From Phoronis australis (taxonomy: Eukaryota; Phoronida; Phoronidae): a stretch of 64,000 nt of DNA. Under the pieces are notes generated by a model. It had not been told where the DNA came from, did not search any database, and was given only the letters and a program-made list of their open reading frames with translations. The position numbers were made by a program, and so were the translations under genes. The DNA is taken from the NCBI GenBank assembly GCA_002633005.1, contig NMRA01000719.1, positions 119,466 through 183,465 on the forward strand. The letters are read 5' to 3'. Below, in pieces: positions 52,001-58,700 of this stretch; the first letter of the stretch is position 1; every line of letters begins with the position of its first letter.

Positions 52001-52321
52001 TCATTAAGGATTTTTGTAGAAATTCATATGAATTTGATAAGAACCTGTTTATATATCTTGCGTGGTTTAACTGACCTCTGAACATTCTGTGTTCAACCTA
52101 TAATCACCTGAAGATGTTTTAGTGTTAAAACAAAATCCTGTCTTTTACCATGAATTTGTACGTTTTCACCATTATTTTTAAGTGCTTGACGGTACTGTGG
52201 CTAAAGGCTAGTATCATTAATATTCAATGAATGTTGGTTTCAGGTAAAACGATTGACTGAGAAAAGGAATGAATACGAAAGGGAGATGAAAAAACTAAAG
52301 AAACAGAAAGGGTCAAGTTAA
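6072..52321 (+). CDS. PES1: Pescadillo homologue (PES1), 16 coding exons
   Basis: Pescadillo is a nucleolar protein. With BOP1 and WDR12 it forms the PeBoW complex needed for 27S/32S pre-rRNA processing and 60S subunit maturation. Exons: 6072-6092, 16385-16464, 18169-18322, 39010-39119, 40061-40188, 41491-41534, 42757-42846, 44044-44226, 44793-44873, 45862-45995, 47074-47199, 47743-47927, 48973-49140, 50980-51044, 51774-51950, 52244-52321. They total 1824 bases (607 codons plus stop; human protein 588), every junction is GT-AG and all phases agree. Residues 1 to about 270 form the conserved N-terminal pescadillo domain ([26 protein letters not shown]). A BRCT domain covers about 340-425 (SFGGQVSWD to [10 protein letters not shown]). 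Residues 446-501 are highly acidic, then comes a basic segment (KRNKRK) and a lysine-rich coiled coil to the end. It converges with MYO19. Only the 7-codon first exon is less certain. Confidence 0.95.
6243..6311. mobile_element. 69-bp perfect-hairpin MITE with 8-bp target duplication
   Basis: Two perfect 27-base arms, starting 'cacaggcacctttaagtagc', enclose a 15-base AT spacer. The element is flanked on both sides by 'aacaaaac' (6235-6242 and 6312-6319), an exact 8-base duplication of the kind made by hAT-type transposases. It codes for nothing. Confidence 0.85.
6524..8022 (+). mobile_element. TACCGTATTCGCCGTA-type element, copy 1
   Basis: Begins 'taccgtattcgccgtattaa' and ends 'gttattacggcgaaaacggta', so the termini are inverted repeats. 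Subterminal blocks contain 'ccgcccagggc' and 'gggggggacgcttatag'. A second copy lies inverted at 14821-16222. Interior open frames are short and not clearly a transposase, so it is probably non-autonomous. Confidence 0.7.
7678..8593 (+). repeat. First unit of a 917-base direct duplication
   Basis: This sequence recurs almost unchanged at 8595-9510, with an offset of 917 bases throughout. I see about eight to ten single-base differences and no obvious indel. The two units are separated only by one N at 8594. Confidence 0.9.
8595..9510 (+). repeat. Second unit of the 917-base direct duplication
   Basis: Near-identical to 7678-8593 and starts right after the lone N at 8594. It includes the right end of the TACCGTA element and the start of the Merlin left inverted repeat, so element boundaries appear twice. 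The pattern fits two alleles placed in series by the assembler. Confidence 0.9.
9796..10664. mobile_element. Palindromic element nested in the Merlin element
   Basis: The ends are inverted: 'ataattcttgttaatggcgt' on the left, and on the right 'ctaacaagaattaactttcg', which reads back the same motif. Both sides also repeat 'taaagtaattatttgcgg'-like units. It in turn contains the hAT-end MITE at 9866-10547. Confidence 0.45.
9866..10547. mobile_element. Non-autonomous hAT-family element
   Basis: Begins 'cagtgctgtagtggggcgta' and ends 'ccagtacagcactg'. These are the same termini as the larger hAT at 28494-31749, with the shared internal motif 'cacagccaaccacctttttg'. The motif recurs inside, which suggests internal rearrangement. 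No coding sequence and no clear 8-base duplication. Confidence 0.65.
10999..11500 (+). pseudogene. Merlin (ISXO2-like DDE) transposase remnant
   Basis: The frame starting at 10999 gives [20 protein letters not shown] then [19 protein letters not shown] and [11 protein letters not shown]. After a frameshift near 11180 it continues [15 protein letters not shown], then [20 protein letters not shown] and [13 protein letters not shown]. The three catalytic acids of the DDE fold are all visible: D in IDES, D in HSD, E in HVE. A further frame change follows near 11435 before WLLYQTP and the stop. The upstream N-terminal part is not recognisable. The family is Merlin, eukaryotic relatives of bacterial IS1016/IS1595 transposases. 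It is inactive as it stands. Confidence 0.85.
12222..14540. other. PES1 intron 1, unassigned part
   Basis: No coding similarity recognised. There are short open frames only. Confidence 0.4.
14548..14668. repeat. Degenerate ~18-base tandem repeat
   Basis: About six variants of 'actagcgatcatttt' follow one another, with forms such as 'tagcaatcagttt' and 'agggatcattttt'. It lies in PES1 intron 1. Confidence 0.8.
14821..16222 (-). mobile_element. TACCGTATTCGCCGTA-type element, copy 2 (inverted)
   Basis: Begins 'taccatattcgccgtaataa' and ends 'gggcggttattacagcgagt' followed by 'acggta'. It aligns in inverse orientation with 6524-8022, for instance 'gtgtttttaagccaaatgtc' against its complement. 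A 'gctg' stands on both sides, a possible 4-base target duplication. It ends about 160 bases before PES1 exon 2. No intact frame. Confidence 0.7.
16385..16464 (+). CDS. PES1: PES1 coding exon 2
   Basis: Follows acceptor 'ttcttacag' and is read in phase 0. It encodes [14 protein letters not shown] and then [11 protein letters not shown], the conserved pescadillo N-terminus. It ends after two bases of an Arg codon at donor 'gtaagt'. Confidence 0.95.
16711..17990 (-). pseudogene. Penelope-like element reverse transcriptase remnant
   Basis: On the minus strand the conserved RT1 motif [10 protein letters not shown] (about 17840) runs directly into [20 protein letters not shown] and [20 protein letters not shown] (17496-17830). 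So the fingers and part of the palm between them are deleted. The YIDD catalytic motif, with its two aspartates, is intact. A frame break near 17490 precedes KEHNKTNLQK-type and [16 protein letters not shown] sequence (16985-17377). No GIY-YIG nuclease is recognisable before the end near 16711, where 'gacatgtttcggtgtcattt' and 'caccatcatcagaaga' resemble element termini. It is inserted in PES1 intron 2, opposite to the gene, and is absent from the diverged copy at 484-850. Confidence 0.85.
18169..18322 (+). CDS. PES1: PES1 coding exon 3
   Basis: Encodes [18 protein letters not shown] and then [20 protein letters not shown], the most conserved part of the pescadillo domain. Acceptor 'tgttccag', donor 'gtaagt', ending in phase 0. 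A decayed copy of this exon lies inverted at 347-483. Confidence 0.97.
18323..22542. other. PES1 intron 3, proximal part
   Basis: Noncoding as far as I can see. The segments at 18325-18410 and 20025-20240 have inverted diverged copies at 1-343. The stretch 18.42-20.02 kb has no counterpart there. Confidence 0.5.
22543..24959 (+). mobile_element. TTACCGTAATCGTT-type DNA element, full-length copy
   Basis: Begins 'ttaccgtaatcgttcgggtt' and ends 'aaccagaacgattacggtaa', so the termini are inverted repeats of about 20 bases. Both subterminal zones carry many copies of 'cggttaaccgccca' variants (22560-22710 and 24785-24945), a pattern usual for transposase-binding arrays. No complete transposase is visible. 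A minus-strand frame at 23540-23794 is partly conserved in the second copy. Confidence 0.8.
25247..25842. repeat. 18-bp minisatellite, about 33 units
   Basis: The unit is 'tgtagtgcctccacactc', with ordered variants (cct/ccg, ctc/aca). The 18-base period keeps all three frames of each strand nearly stop-free; one frame would read [12 protein letters not shown]. Neither splice sites nor flanking coding sequence support translation. It lies between the two copies of the TTACCGTAATCGTT element. Confidence 0.95.
25908..27372 (+). mobile_element. TTACCGTAATCGTT-type element, truncated second copy
   Basis: Begins 'ttaccgtaaacgtttgggtt' and follows the first copy in the same direction ('gatttttgaagatttcca', 'ggaggaatatcg', 'taacaacagcttaaaag', 'cagcgggacc'). 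It stops at about 27372, which corresponds to about 24050 in the full copy, so the right end is lost. Confidence 0.75.
27373..28485. other. PES1 intron 3, unassigned
   Basis: Contains a GC-rich stretch ('gggcggcgtccgtccgtcgt' near 27606) that looks repetitive, and one 125-codon open frame on the + strand (27836-28213) with no recognisable domain. I see no supported gene. Confidence 0.4.
28494..31749 (+). mobile_element. hAT-family DNA transposon, 3256 bases
   Basis: Begins 'cagtgctttagtggggcgta' and ends 'taccactacagcactg'. It is flanked by 'gctgaaaa' on the left (28486-28493) and 'gctgaaag' on the right (31750-31757), an 8-base target duplication with one mismatch, as expected of hAT elements. 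Subterminal motifs 'cagccaaccacctttt' occur at both ends. The interior is a decayed transposase (28990-31122). Confidence 0.9.
28990..31122 (+). pseudogene. hAT transposase remnant (ZNF862/KIAA1586-like)
   Basis: Open segments at 29122-29667, 30458-30784 and 30769-31122 are linked by broken frames. The N-terminal part has a BED-like zinc-finger pattern (CVFC then RHMSSKAHN). Next comes [20 protein letters not shown], where the acidic residue of the usual LVDEATT motif is missing. Then [12 protein letters not shown] and WHCLNH, the conserved RNase H-like landmarks. The C-terminal dimerisation region reads [20 protein letters not shown] and [11 protein letters not shown]. Several frameshifts and stops make it inactive. 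This lineage is also the source of domesticated genes, but nothing here suggests retained function. Confidence 0.85.
32468..33505 (-). CDS. Class A (rhodopsin-like) G protein-coupled receptor, intronless
   Basis: A complete 345-residue frame with seven hydrophobic segments at about residues 32-57, 67-91, 115-137, 158-178, 201-228, 242-268 and 276-298. Family landmarks: N49 in GNSFVL (TM1), D78 in LAVVDLI (TM2), C115 and C192 for the extracellular disulfide, W167 (TM4), P259 (TM6), NPIIY at 293-297 (TM7). Position 2 is an Asn in an NTT glycosylation sequon, and C312/C314 after TM7 could be palmitoylated. Two departures: the DRY motif reads D139-R140-L141, and the TM6 motif reads CALP, with Ala in place of the toggle tryptophan. 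The ligand is unknown. The TM3-TM4 region ([13 protein letters not shown]) recalls amine/adenosine-like receptors, but only weakly. It lies antisense inside PES1 intron 3, and a first noncoding exon upstream is possible. Confidence 0.92.
   Translation of the reverse strand: MNTTDSASKGGMPSGGMPTMRMIQHIPQTTAWILLGVKVVFFVLIILGNSFVLAVICRNRKIRSMPYTVYVLALAVVDLITGLFTVPMDIYKNVVPNLMDPDAPIPPHYMDKSLCLTGMFSINQILTWSSSTLMVIAADRLIATVWPLKYHTLVTHGRATVVLLVTWVVTSIPLYVATAYTDLVTYNPKKPCMMPYQYHPMLKVAVVLLWGTVQLVVCFILYIGAGLTMCSGKTQVSNQRRVTVMMAVIIIVFMVCALPIMIINLIQINLPPMDRMTMAYVFFGMMHANSFANPIIYNVANKTFRDEFVAICRCRHSTYSHDESDEEKTAYDLEPTAHITETYKM
33506..35329. other. PES1 intron 3, upstream of the GPCR
   Basis: Should contain the GPCR promoter or 5' UTR exons (minus strand), but no core promoter motif can be assigned. 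No coding similarity. Confidence 0.4.
35330..35700. repeat. Degenerate ~40-base tandem repeat
   Basis: About nine variants follow one another of a unit like 'gttgactaaattagtaactt' plus 'tattatagactcc'. Anchors such as 'gttgacaaaattgataactt' and 'gttgactaagttattaattt' recur about every 40 bases. Confidence 0.8.
35701..39009. other. PES1 intron 3, distal part
   Basis: AT-rich. No gene or repeat I can support. Confidence 0.4.
39010..39119 (+). CDS. PES1: PES1 coding exon 4
   Basis: Encodes [20 protein letters not shown] then [12 protein letters not shown], ending in phase 2 at donor 'gtatgc'. It lies 20.7 kb downstream of exon 3, across the intron that contains the nested GPCR. Confidence 0.97.
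40061..40188 (+). CDS. PES1: PES1 coding exon 5
   Basis: Encodes [20 protein letters not shown] then [20 protein letters not shown], the central pescadillo domain. Acceptor 'tttgtag', donor 'gtgagt', ending in phase 1. Confidence 0.97.
41491..41534 (+). CDS. PES1: PES1 coding exon 6
   Basis: A 44-base exon encoding [15 protein letters not shown]. Acceptor 'tttttcag', donor 'gtaggt', ending in phase 0. Confidence 0.95.
42488..42529. repeat. Perfect 19-bp-arm hairpin in PES1 intron 6
   Basis: 'gcgtaagtcctgggcatcc', then the loop 'aaat', then the exact complement 'ggatgcccaggacttacgc'. It lies 228 bases upstream of exon 7. No flanking duplication is evident. Confidence 0.9.
42757..42846 (+). 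CDS. PES1: PES1 coding exon 7
   Basis: Encodes [19 protein letters not shown] then [11 protein letters not shown]. Acceptor 'ctgtag', donor 'gtgagt', phase 0 at both ends. Confidence 0.97.
44044..44226 (+). CDS. PES1: PES1 coding exon 8
   Basis: Encodes [20 protein letters not shown] then [12 protein letters not shown] and a charged [16 protein letters not shown] linker. It closes the N-terminal pescadillo domain. Phase 0 at both ends, donor 'gtatgt'. Confidence 0.97.
44793..44873 (+). CDS. PES1: PES1 coding exon 9
   Basis: Encodes [19 protein letters not shown] then PEVDDFPI, the variable linker before the BRCT domain. Acceptor 'cttgcag', donor 'gtaagc', phase 0 at both ends. Confidence 0.93.
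45862..45995 (+). CDS. PES1: PES1 coding exon 10
   Basis: Encodes [20 protein letters not shown] then [20 protein letters not shown], the entry to the BRCT domain. Donor 'gtctgt', ending in phase 2. Confidence 0.96.
46460..46720. repeat. Degenerate ~80-base tandem repeat
   Basis: Units share 'aagtaaattgtgctatt', 'gagagcaaat' and 'gcaaatgg' in the same order, three to four times. It lies in PES1 intron 10. Confidence 0.65.
47074..47199 (+). CDS. PES1: PES1 coding exon 11
   Basis: Encodes [18 protein letters not shown] then [18 protein letters not shown], the BRCT core. Acceptor 'ctctag', donor 'gtataa', phase 2 at both ends. Confidence 0.96.
47743..47927 (+). CDS. PES1: PES1 coding exon 12
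   Basis: Encodes [20 protein letters not shown] then [20 protein letters not shown] and [11 protein letters not shown], the end of the BRCT domain and the conserved segment after it. The donor 'gtgtgt' at 47928 gives phase 1. The later 'gtaaaa' at 47939 would run into a stop in exon 13. Confidence 0.95.
48973..49140 (+). CDS. PES1: PES1 coding exon 13 (acidic, poly-Asp)
   Basis: Encodes [20 protein letters not shown], then a run of about 13 Asp from a (GAT)n tract, then [14 protein letters not shown]. An acidic stretch at this place is typical of pescadillo proteins. Acceptor 'ccacaag', donor 'gtgaga', phase 1 at both ends. Confidence 0.93.
49041..49080 (+). repeat. (GAT)13 microsatellite inside PES1 exon 13
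   Basis: An uninterrupted GAT repeat that codes for poly-Asp in the acidic region. Slippage in multiples of three would keep the frame, so length variation between alleles is likely. Confidence 0.95.
49391..49636. repeat. 123-bp tandem duplication
   Basis: Two adjacent near-identical copies start 'accaggtggcgctagtgtga' (49391 and 49514), with only a few differences. PES1 intron 13. Confidence 0.95.
50441..50955. repeat. 38-bp tandem array, 13 identical units plus a partial
   Basis: The unit starts 'catagtgtttgcctaacatc' and ends 'tgacatatgctgtgtgtt'. By eye all 13 full units are the same. The partial last unit merges into 'catatgttgtgttttcag', the acceptor of PES1 exon 14. Each unit carries a branch-point-like 'gcctaac' and a 'ttcatag' that resembles a weak acceptor. 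Confidence 0.97.
50980..51044 (+). CDS. PES1: PES1 coding exon 14
   Basis: Encodes [20 protein letters not shown] then SK, a switch from acidic to basic with a likely nuclear localisation signal (KRNKRK). The acceptor 'gttttcag' sits directly behind a 38-base tandem array. Ends in phase 0 at 'gtacga'. Confidence 0.93.
51075..51400. repeat. Degenerate ~40-base minisatellite in PES1 intron 14
   Basis: Variants of 'cttcaagttgggttgggat' plus 'tgttccatgtg' repeat about eight times, with heavy divergence. Confidence 0.75.
51774..51950 (+). CDS. PES1: PES1 coding exon 15
   Basis: Encodes [20 protein letters not shown] then [20 protein letters not shown] and [15 protein letters not shown], the conserved C-terminal basic coiled coil. 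Phase 0 at both ends, donor 'gtatgt'. Confidence 0.97.
52244..52321 (+). CDS. PES1: PES1 coding exon 16 (terminal)
   Basis: Encodes [20 protein letters not shown] then QKGSS and the TAA stop. Acceptor 'gtttcag', phase 0. Confidence 0.96.
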   Translation, partial: VKRLTEKRNEYEREMKKLKKQKGSS

Positions 52322-55300
52322 CCATGAGATGATGATACAATTGTAGATGGGTCTTGTTGTCTGACCGTCAGCAGTAGGTCAGCAGCCAGTGAGACATACT
52401 GAGGAGGGTGTATAGGACCTCGTCCGTCTGTTTTACGATACCTTATGTATGAGAACAGTTCATTTGAGACTAGTTGTCTTGTTTCACAATTTTTTTGTTT
52501 AAACTTGAACTGAGGTGCGTCTCTTACCTATTTTTGATATCGTTTCCAAATGAAGTAGTTTCTCTTAGTCTGGGTTAGTTGAGCAGTTTTAGGCCTGCTT
52601 TATCTTTGTTACTCAGCATGATGAACCTTGACCTATGAGTGATCTTCAGACTGAGACTGAGCTCCGTGAAACTGACCACAGGAATATTTCTTCAAAAACA
52701 TTTGTGCCTTTCATGTTGAAACTCAACCTATACGGTGGCCTTTGAATTGACAGCCAGGGTAAGCCTATGCTCTTTTGTTGTGCAATAGGAACTGGAAATT
52801 CACTAGGTGGCACTGATAAAGTAAAGGTTGTGTTCGTAGAAAGGTACAAACACCACTGTGTTGATGAACTGTTTTCTGTTGGTAATCTGTAAGTGACCTT
52901 TCCTCATGAAGCAGCAGCTGGTAAATATTAGTTTGTTGCCTACTCTTTTTTCTACTGACGTACCAGATTCTTTTGAAACTGACTGCTTGAAAGCAAGTCT
53001 CCTTCATTAAATCTTTAAAAAATTACCTCGTGTGCCTCTTGTAAAGAAACTGTGACAAATTACACTGTGGCATCTAAGACGAAATGCATGTGAACTATTA
53101 TTGCCTATACACTGGATGCTGTGTACATTAAGTCCAATTTGGTATGTAGATGGCAAGAAATGATATCTGTTAATCACTTCGTGCCAGCCTAACTGGAATA
53201 TTTTTGATGCAGTGTATTTAAACATGATCCCTAAGTACATGTTTATCAATGTTTATTATTATTATGTTTATTTTAAATTAAATGACATTTCAATTATGTT
53301 TTTTTTTTGCTATTTCTACCCTAGACAGGGTCTCGGTGTTTAAAATGCAGAGATCAAGAGTCCTGTTAACAGTGTTGCCCTATTTAATCATTGCCATTTT
53401 CAAATTCGTAATTTTAGGATTGGCGAACACTATAGTCGGAAGTGTTTTTTTTTTGATTCTATAAATAGTTTTGATGTTCTTGTTGGTAACGGAAATAGAA
53501 AATTTTAAGACCGATTTTATGAGACCAAAAAGGCCCAATTCAATTTTAGCCAGCTATTTAAAGCAGAGAGTGTGAAATGCTACTTTAAACACTGTCTTTG
53601 ACTGGAATAGCACATGGTTGGGCATCTGAACTGAAATCGACCGATAAAATTTTTCTCTATTTATTTGAGTGAAAGAGGTACAGAACACTCCATGAAAGTC
53701 CTCATATAACCATAGATACATAATTAAGAAGAGTTAATGTGCGACTTGTAGAGAGTATGACACAGACACTATAAATAATGAAACCTATTGAACAAGGTAC
53801 CCATGCATGTATATTACAAATCTATAAAACGTGGTAAGGATACAGATAAATCCTGTGAATGCCATATTGTATGAATGCACTAAAAAACAAATCGAAATTT
53901 TGCAACATTTTAAAGCAAAATGCCCTGAATGTATGGGCCACACATAAAACAATCAAATCACAGACCAGACTTGTTCTAATGCTTGGTAAACAAACCATCT
54001 TGGAAAATGATGAGACTCAACTAGCAATAGATTCATACACTTAAAATTGACTTTCCCTTTAACAGTAAGACTTGCCACAATCTCACATGACGAGACACAG
54101 CAGTCCAGTTGCATCCTGTCGACGTTCATTTTCTCTTGCTACATGAAATGCTGACAAATTCTCATCTATGCTGGCATTCTCTTGTGTTGCTCCCTGACAG
54201 GTGACCTCCCATACGCCTCTTAATACATCTGCAGTTGACCCAGCTCTTCCAAATTTATTAGTTAATGTTAAAACTAATAAAAATAAGAAAAAGTTGTGAT
54301 GCCCGAAGCATTTGGCAGAGTTGGAAGAATAGATCACCAACCAATCGCAGAGTGTGGGACAAAATCTCCCAGCCTGTTGTGTAACTTGCATACGGTGTAT
54401 AGCCAAGCATGAAGAAAACCAGCACGAGGTCTCGCAAACCACAAGAGGATTCCAGCTTTGAAGCCACATGACATTGGCAGAAGGTCTTTTAACGACTTAA
54501 CTTTTGAATATGGGAGGAAATTACGGGATAGTGACTTGATGATTGAGAGAAAATTAACTCTCAAGGCTTCTGATGTACCACAGGGGCTAATGCGGACACC
54601 TGTCAGTTGTGTACACGATGAACAATTGGCTTTGAAATTGAAATAGCTTCTGCCAAATACATTAACATTAATACCAGCACACATGATCTCCATTTAACAG
54701 TCATGTAAATACCTCTAAAACTATAATTGCTGTAACCAAGAAGACTGAAGCATTGTTTCCATCGGGACCAAAAACTGAAAACGTACTATCTTTAAAAACA
54801 CTTAAAAAGTTGGAGAAACTTAGAATTTGCAATGCATTCAGTTGGCATTTGTTTTCTGGCTTTGCACTATGGATGAGAAGAGTTCACAGTCTGCTTCTGT
54901 TGGTGGTTCCTCTGCTGACAGCTTCATATCTTCAAATTTTAAGTTGGTGAACTTTGACATTAGCCACTGTTCTTGGTGACACTACAACCAACAGCATCTG
55001 AGAAATGGGTACAAAAAACAATGCAGCTGTCCTGAGGTCGCAACAATTTAACCCATAGTCAGAGAACATTACCTGGCAATAGACTGACAACATTCACAGC
55101 ACTGCAGCATTCTACACAGCTCTGTTAATAGATTAATTGATCCTGTGATATGAGTGTCACTTGGCAATATGCTCGCAAGGCAATAGTTGCTTACAGGGGT
55201 TCCAGATTTTGAGAACCAGTTCCATACATGTTATTCAGTTGAGAAAACTGGTTCTCAAAATGTGACTATTACCCTAGCCATATTTATAGTGCTGAAGCGG

Positions 55301-55645
55301 TAGGTAGTACATATACCCTGACAACATTCACTGAGTTCGCCAATTCTGTAAGCTCAGATTACTCTAGTTCATTGTAAGTGAACCAAATGAAGTTGAACTT
55401 GACTACTTAACCTGCTTAGATAGTTTCACTTGCAATGCACGTCACATGACCGGCCACTTTCAAATGCTGTTTCAGTAGATTAACTGATTTGCCACTTGAC
55501 ACATGTAATTCTTGGTTGTTGTTTAATAGAGCACCTTCAAGCAAGACCACATCTATTCACTTTTCCCTTGAAATAAATTAACTTTTTCCGAGTAGTAGTT
55601 AGGGAAAGATAGCCATTGTGTTGCAATACTTCAGACCACAGATCA
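52322..55645. other. Convergent intergenic region between PES1 and MYO19
   Basis: Holds the 3' UTRs of both genes. An 'attaaa' at 53277-53282 is a possible PES1 poly(A) signal, and a minus-strand 'aataaa' at 54254-54259 is a possible one for MYO19. Both are weak calls. At 55206-55262 a foldback pairs 'attttgagaaccagtt' with its complement. No further gene is supported. Confidence 0.4.
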
Positions 55646-55789
55646 CTAATAGACTGGTCTCTCCTTCTGCAGTCTGTAAATATCCGTAGCACTCAGACAA
55701 TCGGTTATACTGCATTGGTAGTCTATGCGATTAGCCAGGTGACCATACAACAGAATGTTGTTCACTTTGGTGTGGAATCTCACTTTGCC
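55646..55789 (-). CDS. MYO19: MYO19 exon h (terminal)
   Basis: Encodes GKVRFHTKVNNILLYGHLAN then RIDYQCSITDCLSATDIYRL and QKERPVY, then TAG. The strong acceptor 'attttttttcag' and the GxxxFH start parallel the C-terminal segment of vertebrate MYO19 (GSIKFH, then a SIT motif). Too short to stand out as an open frame, so it was identified by splice site and family pattern. Confidence 0.78.
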   Translation of the reverse strand, partial: GKVRFHTKVNNILLYGHLANRIDYQCSITDCLSATDIYRLQKERPVY

Positions 55790-58700
55790 CTGAAAAAAAT
55801 AATGCAATCGGTTAGTTATTTGCGGATCCGAATGCCCTTATGTTTAGCAAACAGGGACAGAAAGAATTACACAATTGGGTGAATAGAATGTTCTCAAAAA
55901 CATCTAAAATTACATGGCAAACTGCGAAGGTAAATCGAAAAGATTTTTTATTTTTTTCACTGCCAAGGCCATCAGACAATCGCTCTTTTACACAGACCAC
56001 CAAGTCAACGGACCACCTGAGTCATTCATAAAACCAGCAACATGCACACTAATGAAGTCATCCAGATGCACGGAAAACTTAATTTTGCGCAAACACAAAT
56101 CAGCTGCACATATATTCACTGACAAACACCTGGTTGTGTTGAGGAAAAAATGCACTTTGGAAAAGGTTTCGGCAATAGTCGGATAAAACTTGGCCACATT
56201 TTGAGAACCAGCTATTTTAATTCAAACTTGATGGACGATTTGAGATTCATATGTAAGTTGAAAAACAAAAACTACAGAACAAGTGCATGAACGACATTTT
56301 GATAATGGGCAAATACCAAACAGAATAGAACAGATTATCAAATCAGAATCCTCACTTCACGTCAGTAATATGACTGAATTACAGAAGTTTGCATCGTCAA
56401 ATATGTAAAATTTACCTCAAAGACATGTCTTCGTGACAGAACGCCATCTCTCGCCTCCAGAAAATGCAAGTGCTTGTATGTCAGGCAGGCTCCACCATTC
56501 CTCAGTTGTTGCAAGACCATGTCCACAGAAGGCACTGTACCTTTACTACCAGAGCGACATCTGTTGGGTTTGGGTAGTGTGGCTGGAGTTACTCTCCTGC
56601 TAGACAATGTGCCACACGTGAACTGCTTGTCCGTCACTCCATTTATTTCAGCACAACTTGAAGTGCTCCTCCCAGTGACATACCGATAAGAAGACGACAC
56701 ATCTTGTTTATCACAGTTCAAGTCGGACACGCCCACAAAATTTATACAGGCGTTAACAGACACTACACGATCATGACACTGATCACATGACTGATCATGT
56801 GACATGCTGTGACTCGCCTCCTCACTACTCCACCTTCGATTCTGCAAGGACAGCTCCAGCACATGTCTCCTCAGTGCAATCCTCTCTCTGTATGCCATGT
56901 AGCCCCGCTCAATGACAAGCGCCGCGGATTTCATTTCTTGTTGCCTGTTACGATGCTTCAGCCACTTTCTAAAGGCTGGAAATGGTCAAGTAAATGAAGG
57001 TCAGACAACAATGATGGATATTTAACTCATATCTCTTAAAACCTAGTTTCAATCCATTGCTTTGTAAGATGTGAACTTCCAAAATAGCTAGCAAATGAAT
57101 AAGTGTTCAAAATAAGTTATTTTGGAAAAGCTTTTAGCCTGAGGCCCGTTCCAAGAAACTGACTTAAGTTCATTTTTGACTTTTAAGTCAAAAACTCAAG
57201 ATCTCTTTCTTGAAGCAGACTTGAGACAAATTAAAGTTTTATCTTAAAATTGACTGAAATTTAAGATTTATCTTTAGCTAATCCAATTTTCTTGGAATTA
57301 AGTTTGTTTTGAGAACACACGTGCGAGTGAAAGGCAAGTGTTTTGTAGGTAAGCTTGAGATCTTACAAGCGCAAACTAACAAAATGGCTGCCACTGAAGT
57401 GATTGATCGGTAAGTCTGTAATGTTTAGTTATAGGCATTATATTCATGGTTTCCATTCTATAATTAATTCTTCCTGCTGTGTCTTGCGAATGTCCTGCAT
57501 CCACACAATGCATCTCTGGTAGCATGCATGTTCTTATTTACTTTTATAATATTCCAATTATCCAGTTATTTTTTAATGTGTATATTTTCACTGAAACTAT
57601 TCAGTTGCACAACTATGTTATCAAACAAACAAACAAATTAAATCCAAACACATTTCCACTGCCATAGCAGGCATTGTGACACTCATCACTGTATACGAGT
57701 GCGTTCATTAAATAAATGCTAATAACGCTAGTTACTTAAGATTCAGATCACTTGCTCAGTTACTTTGTAATGCACAATCTCACCAAACACAAGGTATTAA
57801 CTAGTCTTACACACACCTGGTTAAGCCGTATTACCTGCTTGTAAGACCCGAGCAGCGAGCACCATCTTTTGTTCTTGTCGCACCCTACTGCGATACCTCC
57901 TCCAAGCACACTGTATTGTGAACGCCTGTTTACTGAGCACCTTAACACGAGCAGACTCCAGCATCTCCAACTGAAATAAGTGTAGAGCATTCACTCATGT
58001 GATATTAGTTTCAGGCCAAGATATCAAATAAAAGCACCAATATTTTAATTGATGATGAGAATCATTGTCAGCTTATACAGTACATGACAAAAATAAGACA
58101 AAAAATATCTTTTCCTCGTCATAACAGCTAATTCTGTCAAGACCAAAAGTGACTATCAATAGCTACCATGCCAGTAAAATTCTAATTACAGAATGGCTGA
58201 GCCAGCTTGCTAATTTTCCAGTTATTTCCCTTACATTGGTCATGAGAGAAGACTACTCTTATGATAAATTCGGCTTCTGCCCGTAAGTCACGATGGGGAA
58301 TTTCTGATCATTTTGTCTGAATACTTTTCCTAAAGTATCATCGGTGAGCAAGATAACCAAATAACATGGTTCTAAAACAGTGAGCTACATCTTCTCACCA
58401 AGAAACTCGAACAAACTCTAATAGTTGCCACTCATATTGCATATTCATTTTCTACAAGTTCGCTAGAATTCACAATTTTCCATGAGATTTTCCCACAAAA
58501 AGAACTCCCGTCTTATGATTGTTACCAAGAAACCATTCAAAGGTAACTACTGTGAATACAGTCTTCATTACCTGACCGTCTCTCAGGAAGATCTTTGTGC
58601 GACCCATTTTGTGCCCTGATGGGTCATCTCTGGGTTGCTTGCCAAACACTGAGGTGACAATGGCTGAACAGAGTCGACGTGAGTGATCAGCACTAGAAAA

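Noticed and set aside
54838-54960. Minus-strand 40-codon frame (MSKFTNLKFEDMKLSAEEPP...) with plausible composition
   Set aside because: It looks protein-like, but no family or transcript context supports it. MYO19 already ends at 55646.
55247-56215. Pair of inverted 17-mers that would define a 969-base transposon
   Set aside because: The interval contains the last MYO19 exon, and no target duplication is seen. A third copy of the motif at 55208 suggests short dispersed repeats instead.
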